From: Sphingomonas sp. LaA6.9
GTDB taxonomy: Bacteria > Pseudomonadota > Alphaproteobacteria > Sphingomonadales > Sphingomonadaceae
Direction of reading: 5' to 3'
Length of the DNA: 38,209 nucleotides
NCBI RefSeq assembly: GCF_022601895.1
Contig: NZ_JAKVIO010000038.1
Coordinates: 1-38,209 of the forward strand
In this document: positions 7,437 through 15,225 of the stretch, one piece after another
Numbering within the stretch: the first letter of the stretch is position 1
Layout of the letters: each line of letters opens with the position of its first letter
The notes under the pieces: generated by a model
Database searches by the model: none
What the model was told of the DNA's origin: nothing
Seen by the model: the letters and a program-made list of their open reading frames with translations, nothing else
Made by a program: the position numbers and the translations under genes

Positions 7437-8351
7437 ATGTCGGATGAATCCGCGGTCCGCGCGACGGACCTCAGCAAATATTTCGGCGATCGCCTTGTCG
7501 TGGACGGCGTCAATCTCGAAGTCGCCAGAGGCATGATCTATGGCGTGCTTGGCCCCAATGGCGCGGGCAAGACCACCACGCTGCGCACATTGCTCGGCAT
7601 TCTTGAACCCGATCGCGGTAGCCGCGCGATTTTCGGCAACCCCAATCCGCGCGCCGAGGGGGACCGGATCGGCTATCTCCCCGAGGAACGCGGCCTTTAT
7701 CCGCAGATGAAGGCGCGCGAGGCAATCGCCTTCATGGGCGCACTGCGCGGGCTTGAATGGAAGACGGGGCGTGCGCGCGCCGCAGAGATGCTCGAGGCCG
7801 CCGGGCTCGGCCATGCGGTCGATGCAAGGATCCGCAAGCTCTCCAAGGGGATGGCGCAGCTCGTGCAGTTGCTCGGATCGATCGTCCACCAGCCCGACCT
7901 GATCGTGCTCGACGAGCCATTTTCAGGGCTCGATCCCGTCAACCAGGAACGGCTCGAGGCGCTCATCCAGGCCGAGCGCGCGCGTGGCGCGACCATATTG
8001 TTCTCGACGCACGTCATGGCCCATGCCGAACGGCTCTGCGACCGGCTTGCGATCATCGCCGGCGGGAAGCGGCGCTTCGAGGGCACGGTCGACGATGCGC
8101 GCAGTACATTGCCGATGCACGCGCGCTATACGCCGCGCAGCAATGGCGCCGAACTGGCCGCGCTGCTCCCTGCAGGGGCCGAGAAGCTGGGAGCCGCCTG
8201 GCGCTTCACACTCCCCTCTGAAGGGATCGAGCCGCTGCTGGAAACACTGATCGCGCGGGGCCATGGCATAGCCGGGCTGTCGATCGAGCGGCCCGGACTG
8301 CACGACGCCTTCGTCAAGATTGTCGGCGACGCGGCGGGGGAGACAAGATGA
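7437..8351 (+). CDS. ABC transporter ATP-binding protein (NatA-like)
   Basis: A 304-residue ABC ATPase. It has Walker A GPNGAGKTT (about residues 37-45), the signature LSKGMAQLVQL and Walker B LIVLDEPFSGLD, followed by a C-terminal regulatory segment typical of the NatA/CcmA-type exporter ATPases with a DUF4162-like tail. The ATG at 7437 is preceded by GGGGGAG; an in-frame GTG at 7398 is less likely. It is followed by its permease with an ATGA overlap, so the pair forms one exporter. The family exports Na+, drugs or unknown compounds; the substrate is not predictable. About 167 bases separate it from the divergent queG. Confidence 0.9.
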   Translation: MSDESAVRATDLSKYFGDRLVVDGVNLEVARGMIYGVLGPNGAGKTTTLRTLLGILEPDRGSRAIFGNPNPRAEGDRIGYLPEERGLYPQMKAREAIAFMGALRGLEWKTGRARAAEMLEAAGLGHAVDARIRKLSKGMAQLVQLLGSIVHQPDLIVLDEPFSGLDPVNQERLEALIQAERARGATILFSTHVMAHAERLCDRLAIIAGGKRRFEGTVDDARSTLPMHARYTPRSNGAELAALLPAGAEKLGAAWRFTLPSEGIEPLLETLIARGHGIAGLSIERPGLHDAFVKIVGDAAGETR

Positions 8352-9589
8352 TGAGGCGGCTGATCCGGCAGACCGCGGTGATCGCGCGTCGCGACTTCAT
8401 CGCCACGGTCGCTACCCCCACCTTCTTCCTGTTCCTGCTGGCCCCCTTCCTGATGCTGGGGCTTGGGCTGATCGGCGGGCTTGGTGCGGTGCAGGTGTCG
8501 CGCACGCCTGAAATCGAGCGTGAGATCGTTGCAATCGTGCGCGCCGGGGATGGTGCGCGCCTGATCGCGACCGACCACGCGCTGCGCGCGATCTACCGGC
8601 CCGGCGAGGCCCCTCCGCCGCTGCGCATCCGTGCACCCGCGTCCGATCCGGCCGCACAATCACGCGCGCTGTTCGATCGCGATGGTCTGCTTACCGCCGC
8701 GGTGCTCTACGGCCCGCTCGATCGCCCGACGATCCTGAACGGGCCGGGTGGCGACCGCACCGCCGCCTATCTCGCCGAGCTTGCCGAACGCGTGCTTCGC
8801 GATGCGCGTGGCGACATAGCGCCTGGCCAGGATCTGAGCAGGGCCGTCATTGCGCCCGTCAAGACTGCGCCGCCACCGACAGCCGCACGCCAGGGAATCG
8901 GCTTCGCTGCGATCTTCTCGATCTTCCTCCTGACGCTGCTGCTCGCGGGCCAGGCGGTGGGCATGATGGCCGAGGAGAAGGGCAACAAGGTGATCGAGAT
9001 TCTCGCCGCGGCGGTGCCGCTCGAGGCGGTGTTTCTTGGCAAGCTCATCGGCCTGTTCGGCGTCGCACTGCTGTTCGTCGCCTTCTGGGGCACGCTGATG
9101 CTGCTGGGGATAAGCCAGCTGCCTGCGGACGCAACCGCGCTTTCCGGCATGAAGCCCGCGATCGGGATGCCCGCATTCCTGCTGCTTTGCGCAGCCTATT
9201 TCACCATGGCTTACCTGCTGCTGGGCGCGGTATTCCTCGGCATTGGCGCGCAGGCCGGAACGGTGCGCGAGATCCAGATGCTCTCGCTGCCCGTCACCAT
9301 CCTGCAGGTGGCAATGTTCGGGCTTTCTTCGGCCGCGGCTTCCAATCCGGGCAGCACGCTCGCGCTGGCCGCGGAGATTTTCCCCTTCTCCTCGCCCTAT
9401 GCGATGGCGGCGCATGGCGCGACCGATCCGAGGCTGTGGCCACATATGCTGGCGCTCGGCTGGCAGCTCGGCTGGGTCGCGCTCGTCATTACTATCGCCG
9501 CGCGGATGTTCCGGCGCGGCGTGCTGAAGTCGGGATCGGGGCCAATGTTCGGACGAACGAAGCCACGGCCTGATCCGGTCCGAACCTGA
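8348..9589 (+). CDS. ABC-2 type transporter permease (NatB-like)
   Basis: A 413-residue inner-membrane permease. It has an N-terminal membrane segment (about residues 20-45), a large extracytoplasmic domain of about 130 residues, and five or so membrane helices in the second half beginning GIGFAAIFSIFLLTLLLAGQ. The motif MMAEEKGNKVIEILAAAVPLEAVFLGKL is characteristic of the NatB/ABC-2 membrane 3 group. It overlaps the ATPase stop by 4 bp (a second ATG lies at 8351). Together the two genes make a complete exporter of unknown substrate, predicted to sit in the cytoplasmic membrane. Confidence 0.88.
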   Translation: MMRRLIRQTAVIARRDFIATVATPTFFLFLLAPFLMLGLGLIGGLGAVQVSRTPEIEREIVAIVRAGDGARLIATDHALRAIYRPGEAPPPLRIRAPASDPAAQSRALFDRDGLLTAAVLYGPLDRPTILNGPGGDRTAAYLAELAERVLRDARGDIAPGQDLSRAVIAPVKTAPPPTAARQGIGFAAIFSIFLLTLLLAGQAVGMMAEEKGNKVIEILAAAVPLEAVFLGKLIGLFGVALLFVAFWGTLMLLGISQLPADATALSGMKPAIGMPAFLLLCAAYFTMAYLLLGAVFLGIGAQAGTVREIQMLSLPVTILQVAMFGLSSAAASNPGSTLALAAEIFPFSSPYAMAAHGATDPRLWPHMLALGWQLGWVALVITIAARMFRRGVLKSGSGPMFGRTKPRPDPVRT

Positions 9590-9645
9590 GCGAACGGTTG
9601 CAAAAGTTGCATTCGCAGTGGCCGAAAAATAATCCGCCGCGAACA

Positions 9646-9674
9646 TTGTAACCGATCGGTACGCCCCCTAGATC
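9646..9674 (+). promoter_or_regulatory. Possible promoter/operator upstream of the outer-membrane protein gene
   Basis: A perfect 10-bp palindrome, accgatcggt (9651-9660), sits in TTGTAA-N17-TAGATC, that is, between a plausible -35 (9646-9651) and a weak -10 (9669-9674). Palindromes of this type are common TetR-family operators. No regulator gene is adjacent, so this is a low-confidence call. Confidence 0.3.
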
Positions 9675-9720
9675 GCGATCACCCGGTTCCGGGGAGAATG
9701 TTAGAAAACAAGGAAATATC

Positions 9721-10278
9721 ATGTTGCGTAAGATGATTCTTGCGGCGTCCGCGCTCGCCTTCGCCACGTCAGCCCATGCCGGCACCGAGACTGGCCCCTA
9801 TGTCGGTGTCGCGGTGACCGTGGATGCGCCCAATGCAGATGTCGACGGGCTCGACAGCATCGGTTCGACGGGTGTCGGCGCTTCTGCCTATGCCGGCTAC
9901 AATGTCGCGCTGGGCAACGGTTTCTTCGTGGCGCCCGAGGCGAATATCGACCTCAACACCGCCGAGGCTAAGCTGACCGACGGCACCGACTCGTTCAGGC
10001 TCAAGTCGCGCTGGGGCTGGGGTGTCGGCGCGCGCGCGGGCTATGACATTTCCGACAGCACCGCGGCCTATGTCCGCGCGGGCTATGCGCGCAACCAGAT
10101 CAAGACCGTCGAGAACGACGTCGCGGACAAGTCCTGGGGCGATGGCGTTCGCGTCGGCGGCGGTCTCGAGACGCAGATCGCACCCCACGCCAAGCTCCGC
10201 GCCGAATATAATTACTATAATTACGAGAAGGGCGTGAGCAACACGCAGGGTCTGCTCGGCATCAGCTACGCCTTCTGA
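9721..10278 (+). CDS. Outer-membrane beta-barrel protein (opacity/Omp25-like porin family)
   Basis: A 185-residue exported protein. The N-terminus MLRKMILAASALAFATSAHAG is a classical Sec signal peptide with cleavage after AHA (about residue 20). The mature part alternates short hydrophobic strands with Gly/Asp turns (GPYVGVAVTV, GASAYAGYNVALG, FFVAPEANIDL, VRAGYARNQIKT) and ends ...GISYAF, with the terminal Phe that marks many outer-membrane barrels for BAM assembly. Eight strands are plausible, as in OmpA/OmpW-type small barrels. AAGGAAATATC precedes the ATG. The gene is monocistronic: it has its own upstream region and a strong terminator at 10331. Confidence 0.87.
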   Translation: MLRKMILAASALAFATSAHAGTETGPYVGVAVTVDAPNADVDGLDSIGSTGVGASAYAGYNVALGNGFFVAPEANIDLNTAEAKLTDGTDSFRLKSRWGWGVGARAGYDISDSTAAYVRAGYARNQIKTVENDVADKSWGDGVRVGGGLETQIAPHAKLRAEYNYYNYEKGVSNTQGLLGISYAF

Positions 10279-10330
10279 TCATAGCTCTTTGCGGCCCGCT
10301 CCCCTCCCCCACCCGCGGGTCGCAAACGCT

Positions 10331-10363
10331 GGGAGCCGGGACATTCGTCCCGGCTCCCTTTTT
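10331..10363 (+). terminator. Intrinsic terminator after the outer-membrane protein gene
   Basis: A perfect 11-bp stem, gggagccggga (10331-10341) with tcccggctccc (10348-10358), has a 6-nt loop (cattcg) and is followed directly by TTTTT (10359-10363). It lies 52 bases after the stop codon. Confidence 0.92.
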
Positions 10364-10405
10364 GATCTGCGCGGCGCACCGCCCGGTCGATTCGATCGAG
10401 CGTCG

Positions 10406-10421
10406 TTGACAGCCCTGTTAA
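10406..10421 (+). promoter_or_regulatory. Near-palindrome overlapping a TTGACA box upstream of the P450 gene
   Basis: TTGACAG-CC-CTGTTAA (10406-10421) has arms that match in six of seven positions and contains a consensus -35 hexamer TTGACA. No good -10 hexamer follows at 16-18 bp (attctg region), so this could be an activator or repressor site and not a plain promoter. It lies 60 bp upstream of the P450 start. Confidence 0.3.
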
Positions 10422-10480
10422 TAGTGGCATTCTGCAACTGAAAAGGCGCCGGCACAGGCGCATTCAGGAGAGACGCAGTC

Positions 10481-11725
10481 ATGGCCACCCTTGCCCGCGA
10501 CGCCGCAGCACCTGCGACCGCCGACCCGCTCGATGTCAGTCGCGCTGAACTCTATCGCAACCATCAATGGCAGGAGCCTTTCCGCAGGCTGCGTGCCGAG
10601 GCCCCCGTCTATCGCTGCGAGAACAGCGCCTTCGGCGCCTATTGGTCGGTGTCGACCTACAAGCCGATCGTGCATGTCGAGTCGCTGCCCGAGCTTTACT
10701 CCTCATCCTGGGAATATGGCGGGATCACCATCGCCGACCGTCCCGAGACCGTCGATTTCGTGATGCCGATGTTCATCGCGATGGATCGGCCGCAGCATAC
10801 CGCGCAACGCCGCACCGTCGCCCCCGCCTTCACGCCGAGCGAGATGGTGCGGCTGACCGAGTCGATCCGTCAGCGCACCGCCGAAGTCCTGGATTCGCTG
10901 CCGTGGAACACGACCTTCGACTGGGTCGATACAGTCTCGATCGAACTGACGACGCAGATGCTCGCGATCCTTTTCGGCTTCCCATGGGAAGATCGCCGCA
11001 AGCTGACTTACTGGTCCGACTGGGCGGGCAATATCGAGTTGGTGCATAATGAGGAGACGCGCAAGCAGCGGCTCGAAGTCCTGTTCGAGATGGCAGCCTA
11101 TTTTTCGCGCCTGTGGGAAGAGCGGACCAAGGCGGAACCGGGGCCCGACCTGATCTCGATGATGATCCATTCGGATGCGATGAGCCACATGGACCAGCAC
11201 GAGTTCATGGGGAATCTCATCCTGCTGATCGTCGGCGGCAACGACACGACGCGCAACACCATGACGGGCATGGTCTGGGGGCTTTCGCAATTTCCCGACG
11301 AGCGTGCCAGGCTCGAGGCCGATCCGTCGCTGATCCCCAATGCGGTGTCGGAGATCATCCGCTGGCAGACGCCGCTCTCGCACATGCGCCGCACCGCGAC
11401 CGAAGATACCGAGCTGGAGGGACACAAGATCGCCAAGGGCGACAAGCTCGTGCTCTGGTACATCTCGGGCAACCGCGATGAAAGCGTCTTCCCCGAGGCT
11501 GACAAGCTGATCATCGATCGCGAGAATGCCCGGCGGCATCTGGCCTTCGGCTATGGCATCCATCGCTGCGTGGGCGCGCGGCTGGCGGAACTTCAGATCA
11601 CGATTCTGCTCGAGGAAATGGCGAAGCGCCGGATGCGCGTCGAGCCGGTCGCCGATCCCGAACGGGTGGCGGCCTGTTTCGTCAACGGCTACAAGCAGCT
11701 GCCCGTGCAGATCACGCGCTACTGA
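10481..11725 (+). CDS. Cytochrome P450, CYP153-like
   Basis: A 414-residue soluble bacterial P450. The heme-binding loop HLAFGYGIHRCVGARLAE places the thiolate ligand at about Cys363. The I-helix oxygen-activation motif is GGNDTTRNTMTG (about residues 252-263), and the ExxR motif is EIIRW. The I-helix context LLIVGGNDTTRN and the segment MFIAMDRPQHTAQRR resemble CYP153 alkane/fatty-acid hydroxylases, which hydroxylate terminal carbons using ferredoxin and ferredoxin reductase. Subfamily and substrate are inferred. No redox partner, alkane monooxygenase or regulator is adjacent, so electrons must come from proteins encoded elsewhere. AGGAGAG precedes the ATG. Confidence 0.9.
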   Translation: MATLARDAAAPATADPLDVSRAELYRNHQWQEPFRRLRAEAPVYRCENSAFGAYWSVSTYKPIVHVESLPELYSSSWEYGGITIADRPETVDFVMPMFIAMDRPQHTAQRRTVAPAFTPSEMVRLTESIRQRTAEVLDSLPWNTTFDWVDTVSIELTTQMLAILFGFPWEDRRKLTYWSDWAGNIELVHNEETRKQRLEVLFEMAAYFSRLWEERTKAEPGPDLISMMIHSDAMSHMDQHEFMGNLILLIVGGNDTTRNTMTGMVWGLSQFPDERARLEADPSLIPNAVSEIIRWQTPLSHMRRTATEDTELEGHKIAKGDKLVLWYISGNRDESVFPEADKLIIDRENARRHLAFGYGIHRCVGARLAELQITILLEEMAKRRMRVEPVADPERVAACFVNGYKQLPVQITRY

Positions 11726-11786
11726 TCGGCGGACATCCGAATTGCGCCGTCGGTCGCAGAGGGGCGGAAAAGGATTGGCACCGCCG

Positions 11787-12278
11787 ATGATGAACCGCCG
11801 TACATTGATGAGTTCCATGCCGCTTCTCGGCCTCGCCGGCGCGCTCCATGCCTGCCGTGCCCCCGCCGCCGCGCCCGGGCGCTACGAAGTCAGCTATTCC
11901 GACGCCGAGTGGCAAAGGCGATTGACCCCGCAACAGTTCGCGGTGCTGCGCAAGGCGGCAACCGAGCGGGCGGGGTCGAGTCCGCTCGACAAGGAAAAGC
12001 GCGCAGGAACATTTGTCTGCGCGGGCTGCGGCTTGCCGCTCTATTCTTCAAAAGCCAAGTTCGACAGCGGCACGGGCTGGCCGAGCTTCTGGCAGCCGCT
12101 GCCCCGGGCGGTCGGAACGAGCACCGACTGGAAGATCGGCGTGCCACGTACCGAGGTGCACTGCCGGCGCTGCGGAGGCCATCTGGGGCATGTGTTCGAC
12201 GACGGGCCACGTCCCACGGGCAAGCGCTATTGCATGAACGGTGCGGCGATGAAGTTCGTGCCCGCCGCCACGGGCTGA
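11787..12278 (+). CDS. msrB: Exported peptide-methionine (R)-S-oxide reductase MsrB
   Basis: MsrB reduces methionine-R-sulfoxide in oxidised proteins. The protein has 163 residues: an export-type N-terminus (MMNRRTLMSSMPLLGLAGALHAC) and then a full MsrB domain. Four zinc ligands are present in CAGCG and CRRCGGHLGHVF, the SGTGWPSFW segment forms the active-site floor, and the catalytic Cys is in RYCMNGAAMKF (about Cys149). The N-terminus has a twin-arginine pair and a Cys at about position 23 that could be a lipobox with an atypical His at -2, so the mature enzyme is probably periplasmic or membrane-anchored. The frame is open upstream into the P450, but the ATG at 11787 gives the signal sequence. 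It is convergent with the following gene, 7 bases apart. Confidence 0.92.
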   Translation: MMNRRTLMSSMPLLGLAGALHACRAPAAAPGRYEVSYSDAEWQRRLTPQQFAVLRKAATERAGSSPLDKEKRAGTFVCAGCGLPLYSSKAKFDSGTGWPSFWQPLPRAVGTSTDWKIGVPRTEVHCRRCGGHLGHVFDDGPRPTGKRYCMNGAAMKFVPAATG

Positions 12279-12285
12279 CGCCTGT

Positions 12286-13050
12286 TCAGGCCACGAACGC
12301 CACCTTGGCCGCGTCGCCCAATGCCTTCATCACCAGCCGGTAGGGGCCGGGGCCGTGGCTGACGCGCGCGACGCCCAGTTCGCCGAGCCGCTTCGCTTCG
12401 GGAACCCCCGGAAAGGCCATGATGTTGACCGGAAGCGCGACCGCCTCGCACAGCCGCGCGATCAGCGCCTCATCCATCAATCCCGGCGCGAAGAAGCCGC
12501 TGGCGCCGCCATCGGCATAGGCCCTGGCCCGTTCGATCGCCGAATCGAGCATCGCGGCGTCGTGCGTCTCGGGGCTCGCCTTCAGGAAGATGTCCGTGCG
12601 CGCGTTGATGAAGAAATCCGCGCCTGCGCGCCCGCGGATCGCCGCGATCCGCGCGGCCTGATCAACCGCCGGATGAAGCCCCTCGCCGCCGACAACCTGA
12701 TCCTCGAAATTGATGCCGACGCCGCCCGCCGAGACCACCCACGCGACATTGTCCGCGACATCGCCGGGCGCGACCGCATAACCGCCCTCGAAATCGAGCG
12801 TCACGGGCAGCTCGACCGCCGCCGTGATCCGCCTGAAGTTCGCGATCGCGTCGTTCATCGACAGCGCCTCGCCATCGCCAAGGCCATAGGCTGCAGCGAC
12901 CGACCAGCTTCCCGTGCCGAGCGCCTTTGCCCCCGCCTCTGCGACCGCCTTTGCCGAGCCCGCATCCCAGACGTTGAACAGGATGAGCGGATTGCCCTTC
13001 TCGTGCAGCGTGGCAAAGGCGCGCGCTTTCTCGCGCTGACGGTCGTCCAT
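12286..13050 (-). CDS. Isocitrate lyase / PEP mutase family protein
   Basis: A 254-residue cytoplasmic (beta/alpha)8 barrel of the PEP mutase/isocitrate lyase superfamily. Key segments are LFNVWDAGSAKAVAEAGAKALGT at the first strand, LPVTLDFEGGYA with the metal-site acids, GVGINFEDQ, and INARTDIFL. The length is that of the small 2-methylisocitrate-lyase-like or oxaloacetate-decarboxylase-like members, not of true isocitrate lyase. The classical K-[KR]-CGH lyase motif is absent, so the reaction (C-C or C-P bond cleavage of an alpha-keto acid) remains open. AAGGAGAG lies upstream of the ATG at 13050. It is followed convergently by msrB. Confidence 0.85.
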   Translation of the reverse strand: MDDRQREKARAFATLHEKGNPLILFNVWDAGSAKAVAEAGAKALGTGSWSVAAAYGLGDGEALSMNDAIANFRRITAAVELPVTLDFEGGYAVAPGDVADNVAWVVSAGGVGINFEDQVVGGEGLHPAVDQAARIAAIRGRAGADFFINARTDIFLKASPETHDAAMLDSAIERARAYADGGASGFFAPGLMDEALIARLCEAVALPVNIMAFPGVPEAKRLGELGVARVSHGPGPYRLVMKALGDAAKVAFVA

Positions 13051-13079
13051 CGTGGCTCTCCTTGTATTGCGCGGCCGGA

Positions 13080-13640
13080 CTAGCGCGTGGCGGCGCGGGA
13101 TACGTCCTGATTCTTGTCTTCAACAAGCCTGAGATCGCCGCGCCCGAGATTGAGCCGCTGGATCTCCGCGAGATAGCTGCGCGGCTTCTTCATCAGCTTT
13201 TCCGGGAAGGTGACGGTAAGGCCGATCGCCTGCGCTGCTTCTCCCGTAAAATGGACGCAGTTGGCGCGGTTCATATTGTAGCTGTTGCCCGGCGCATTGC
13301 CCCATTTGTCCACCACCGCCAGCACCGCGCGATATTGCGCATCGGAGAGCGTGATCGAGAAATGCGGCTTGGAATGCGCGAGATAGCCCGGCTTGACCAC
13401 GTCGATCCGGCCAGGGACCGAGCCGAAGAGCATCGCCGGACTGATCGTCTTCGCGGTGAAGCCGTAATTGGTATCGACCACCTCGCCGGTCTCGATCGTG
13501 GTGCCCTGCAAGGTGAAGAAGGCATGCGGGAAATGATCGTCGAGATCGTGCGAATAGAAGGTCATCACAACCTGCGCGGAGGCCGGCGATGCCAGGCCAA
13601 AGAGCAGGGCGAGGATTGGGGTGAGGAGAAGCCTGTACAC
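13080..13640 (-). CDS. Secreted protein of unknown function
   Basis: The reading frame is open far upstream (to 13982), but that part overlaps the osmoprotectant transporter gene and is low-complexity shadow. A GTG at 13640 begins VYRLLLTPILALLFGLASPASAQ, a clear Sec signal peptide, giving about 186 residues. The mature protein contains FYSHDLDDHFPHAFFTLQG, KPHFSITLSDAQYRAVLAVVDKWG and NRANCVHFTGEAAQAIGL. The NCVHF-EAA arrangement recalls NlpC/P60-like or permuted papain-fold proteins, with a Cys and nearby His, but I cannot assign a family. It lies 38 bases after the transporter stop on the same strand and may be co-transcribed with it. Confidence 0.7.
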   Translation of the reverse strand: MYRLLLTPILALLFGLASPASAQVVMTFYSHDLDDHFPHAFFTLQGTTIETGEVVDTNYGFTAKTISPAMLFGSVPGRIDVVKPGYLAHSKPHFSITLSDAQYRAVLAVVDKWGNAPGNSYNMNRANCVHFTGEAAQAIGLTVTFPEKLMKKPRSYLAEIQRLNLGRGDLRLVEDKNQDVSRAATR

Positions 13641-13677
13641 GCTCTGCCTGTTGTCTTTACGAAATCCGACGGGATTA

Positions 13678-15225
13678 TTAGCGCGGCGCGATCGTGGCGT
13701 CGAGCCAGAGCGCGGCATCCGCCGCACCTTGCTGCGCCGAATCGTTGCGATCGACGCGATAATTGGCCTCGCGCATCCGCTTGACCGGGATCGTGCCCAC
13801 CAGCGGCTTGAGTACTTCGCGAAGCTCGGCGTCGCGCGCGACGCGTCGGCTGGCGAGCAGCAGCGCATCGTAGCCGGGTATTGCGCCCCGGGGATCGCCA
13901 AGCACGGTGAGGCCGAGCGCAGCGATGCGGCCGTCCGAGGAGAAGGCCGAAATCGCGTCGACCTGCCCGCTTTCGAGGGCACGGTACATGAAGGTCGGGC
14001 TATAGGCGCGCGTCGCCGTGAACCGCAGCGGATAGGCCTGGCGGACCATCGCCCATTCGGGCCGCTCGAGAAATTCCAGGTCGCTGCCGAGCGTCATCCC
14101 CGGCGAAGCGCGCGCGAGGTCGTCGATCGTCCGCAGACCGAGGCGCCGCGCGTCCTGTCCGCGCACCGCAAAGGCATAGGCGTTTTCGAAGCCGAGCGGA
14201 CCGATGACATCAACCCCGTTCTCCGCCTTTGCCCATCGCGTGATCGCGGCGAGCATCGTCGCCCGGGCGGGTACGTCGGTGCGACGCATCTCGTTGGTCC
14301 ACAGCGTCCCCGCATAATCGACATAGACGTCGATATCGCCCGCTGCGAGCGCGCGGAAGATCACCGCCGAGCCAAGCCCCTCGCGATAGCGCACCGCATA
14401 ACCCGCAGCTTCCAGCCGCCGCCCGATCAGCCGCGCGAGGATGTACTGCTCCGAAAAATTCTTTGCCCCGATCGTCACCACCGGCCGCGAGGGAGCGGGC
14501 ATCAGTGCAGGCAAGGCCGCAGCAAGCACGCCTGCGAGCAGTATTCCGAGCGCAACGAGCCCCACCATGCGGCGACGCTCGCGGACCGCGCGTTCGACCA
14601 GCCCCAGCACCGCATCGACAGTGAGCGCCAGCACCGCCGCTGCGACACAGCCCACGAGCACGAGCACCCAGTTCTGCGTCTGAAGCCCCGCGAAGATCAG
14701 ATCGCCAAGGCTTGGCTGGCCGACCGTTGTCGACAGCGTGGCGGCACCGATCGTCCACACCGCGGCGGTACGGATCCCCGCCATCGCCACGGGCGCGGCG
14801 AGCGGCGCCTCGACCAGCCTCAGCTTTTGCGCGCGCGTCATGCCGACGGCATCGGCGGCCTCCAGCACCGCGGAATCGATGCCGAGCAGGCCTGTTACCC
14901 CGTTCCTCAGCATCGGCAGCAGCGCGTAGAGCGCAAGCGCCAGCAAGGAGGGCAGAAATCCGAGCGCCGGTATGCCCCCGCCGACAAGCGCCGAGAGCAT
15001 CAGCAGCAGTGGATAGAAGAGTGCGAGAAGTGCGAGCGCCGGAATCGTCTGGACGAGGCTCGCAAGGCCAAGCACGGCGCGCGCGAGCACCGGTCGCCGT
15101 GCCGCGGCGATGCCCAGCGGCAGGCTGACCGCAAGCGCAAGCGCAAGCGCGGCGGCAGCCAGCAGGACATGCGCGCCCAGCAGGTCGGGCAGCCGGGCGA
15201 GCGCCGATCGGAGCTGCTCGCTCAC
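13678..15225 (-). CDS. Osmoprotectant/glycine betaine ABC importer, fused permease and substrate-binding protein
   Basis: A 515-residue fusion. Residues about 1-215 form an OpuCB/YehW-type permease with six membrane segments and the ATPase-contact loop EAADAVGMTRAQKLRLVEAPLAAPVAMAGIR-like EAA motif. After a further membrane helix (about residues 217-240), the OpuCC/YehZ-like binding domain begins at VVTIGAKNFSEQY and continues to the end, facing the periplasm. Such fusions are a known arrangement in OpuC-type importers for glycine betaine, choline or related compounds. The start is GTG at 15225 and overlaps the stop of the ATPase gene, so the two genes form a complete two-component importer. 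Confidence 0.9.
   Translation of the reverse strand: MSEQLRSALARLPDLLGAHVLLAAAALALALAVSLPLGIAAARRPVLARAVLGLASLVQTIPALALLALFYPLLLMLSALVGGGIPALGFLPSLLALALYALLPMLRNGVTGLLGIDSAVLEAADAVGMTRAQKLRLVEAPLAAPVAMAGIRTAAVWTIGAATLSTTVGQPSLGDLIFAGLQTQNWVLVLVGCVAAAVLALTVDAVLGLVERAVRERRRMVGLVALGILLAGVLAAALPALMPAPSRPVVTIGAKNFSEQYILARLIGRRLEAAGYAVRYREGLGSAVIFRALAAGDIDVYVDYAGTLWTNEMRRTDVPARATMLAAITRWAKAENGVDVIGPLGFENAYAFAVRGQDARRLGLRTIDDLARASPGMTLGSDLEFLERPEWAMVRQAYPLRFTATRAYSPTFMYRALESGQVDAISAFSSDGRIAALGLTVLGDPRGAIPGYDALLLASRRVARDAELREVLKPLVGTIPVKRMREANYRVDRNDSAQQGAADAALWLDATIAPR

Noticed and set aside
13641-13982. N-terminal extension of the secreted unknown protein
   Set aside because: It overlaps the transporter gene, is Arg/Ser-rich shadow sequence and would hide the signal peptide that begins at 13640.
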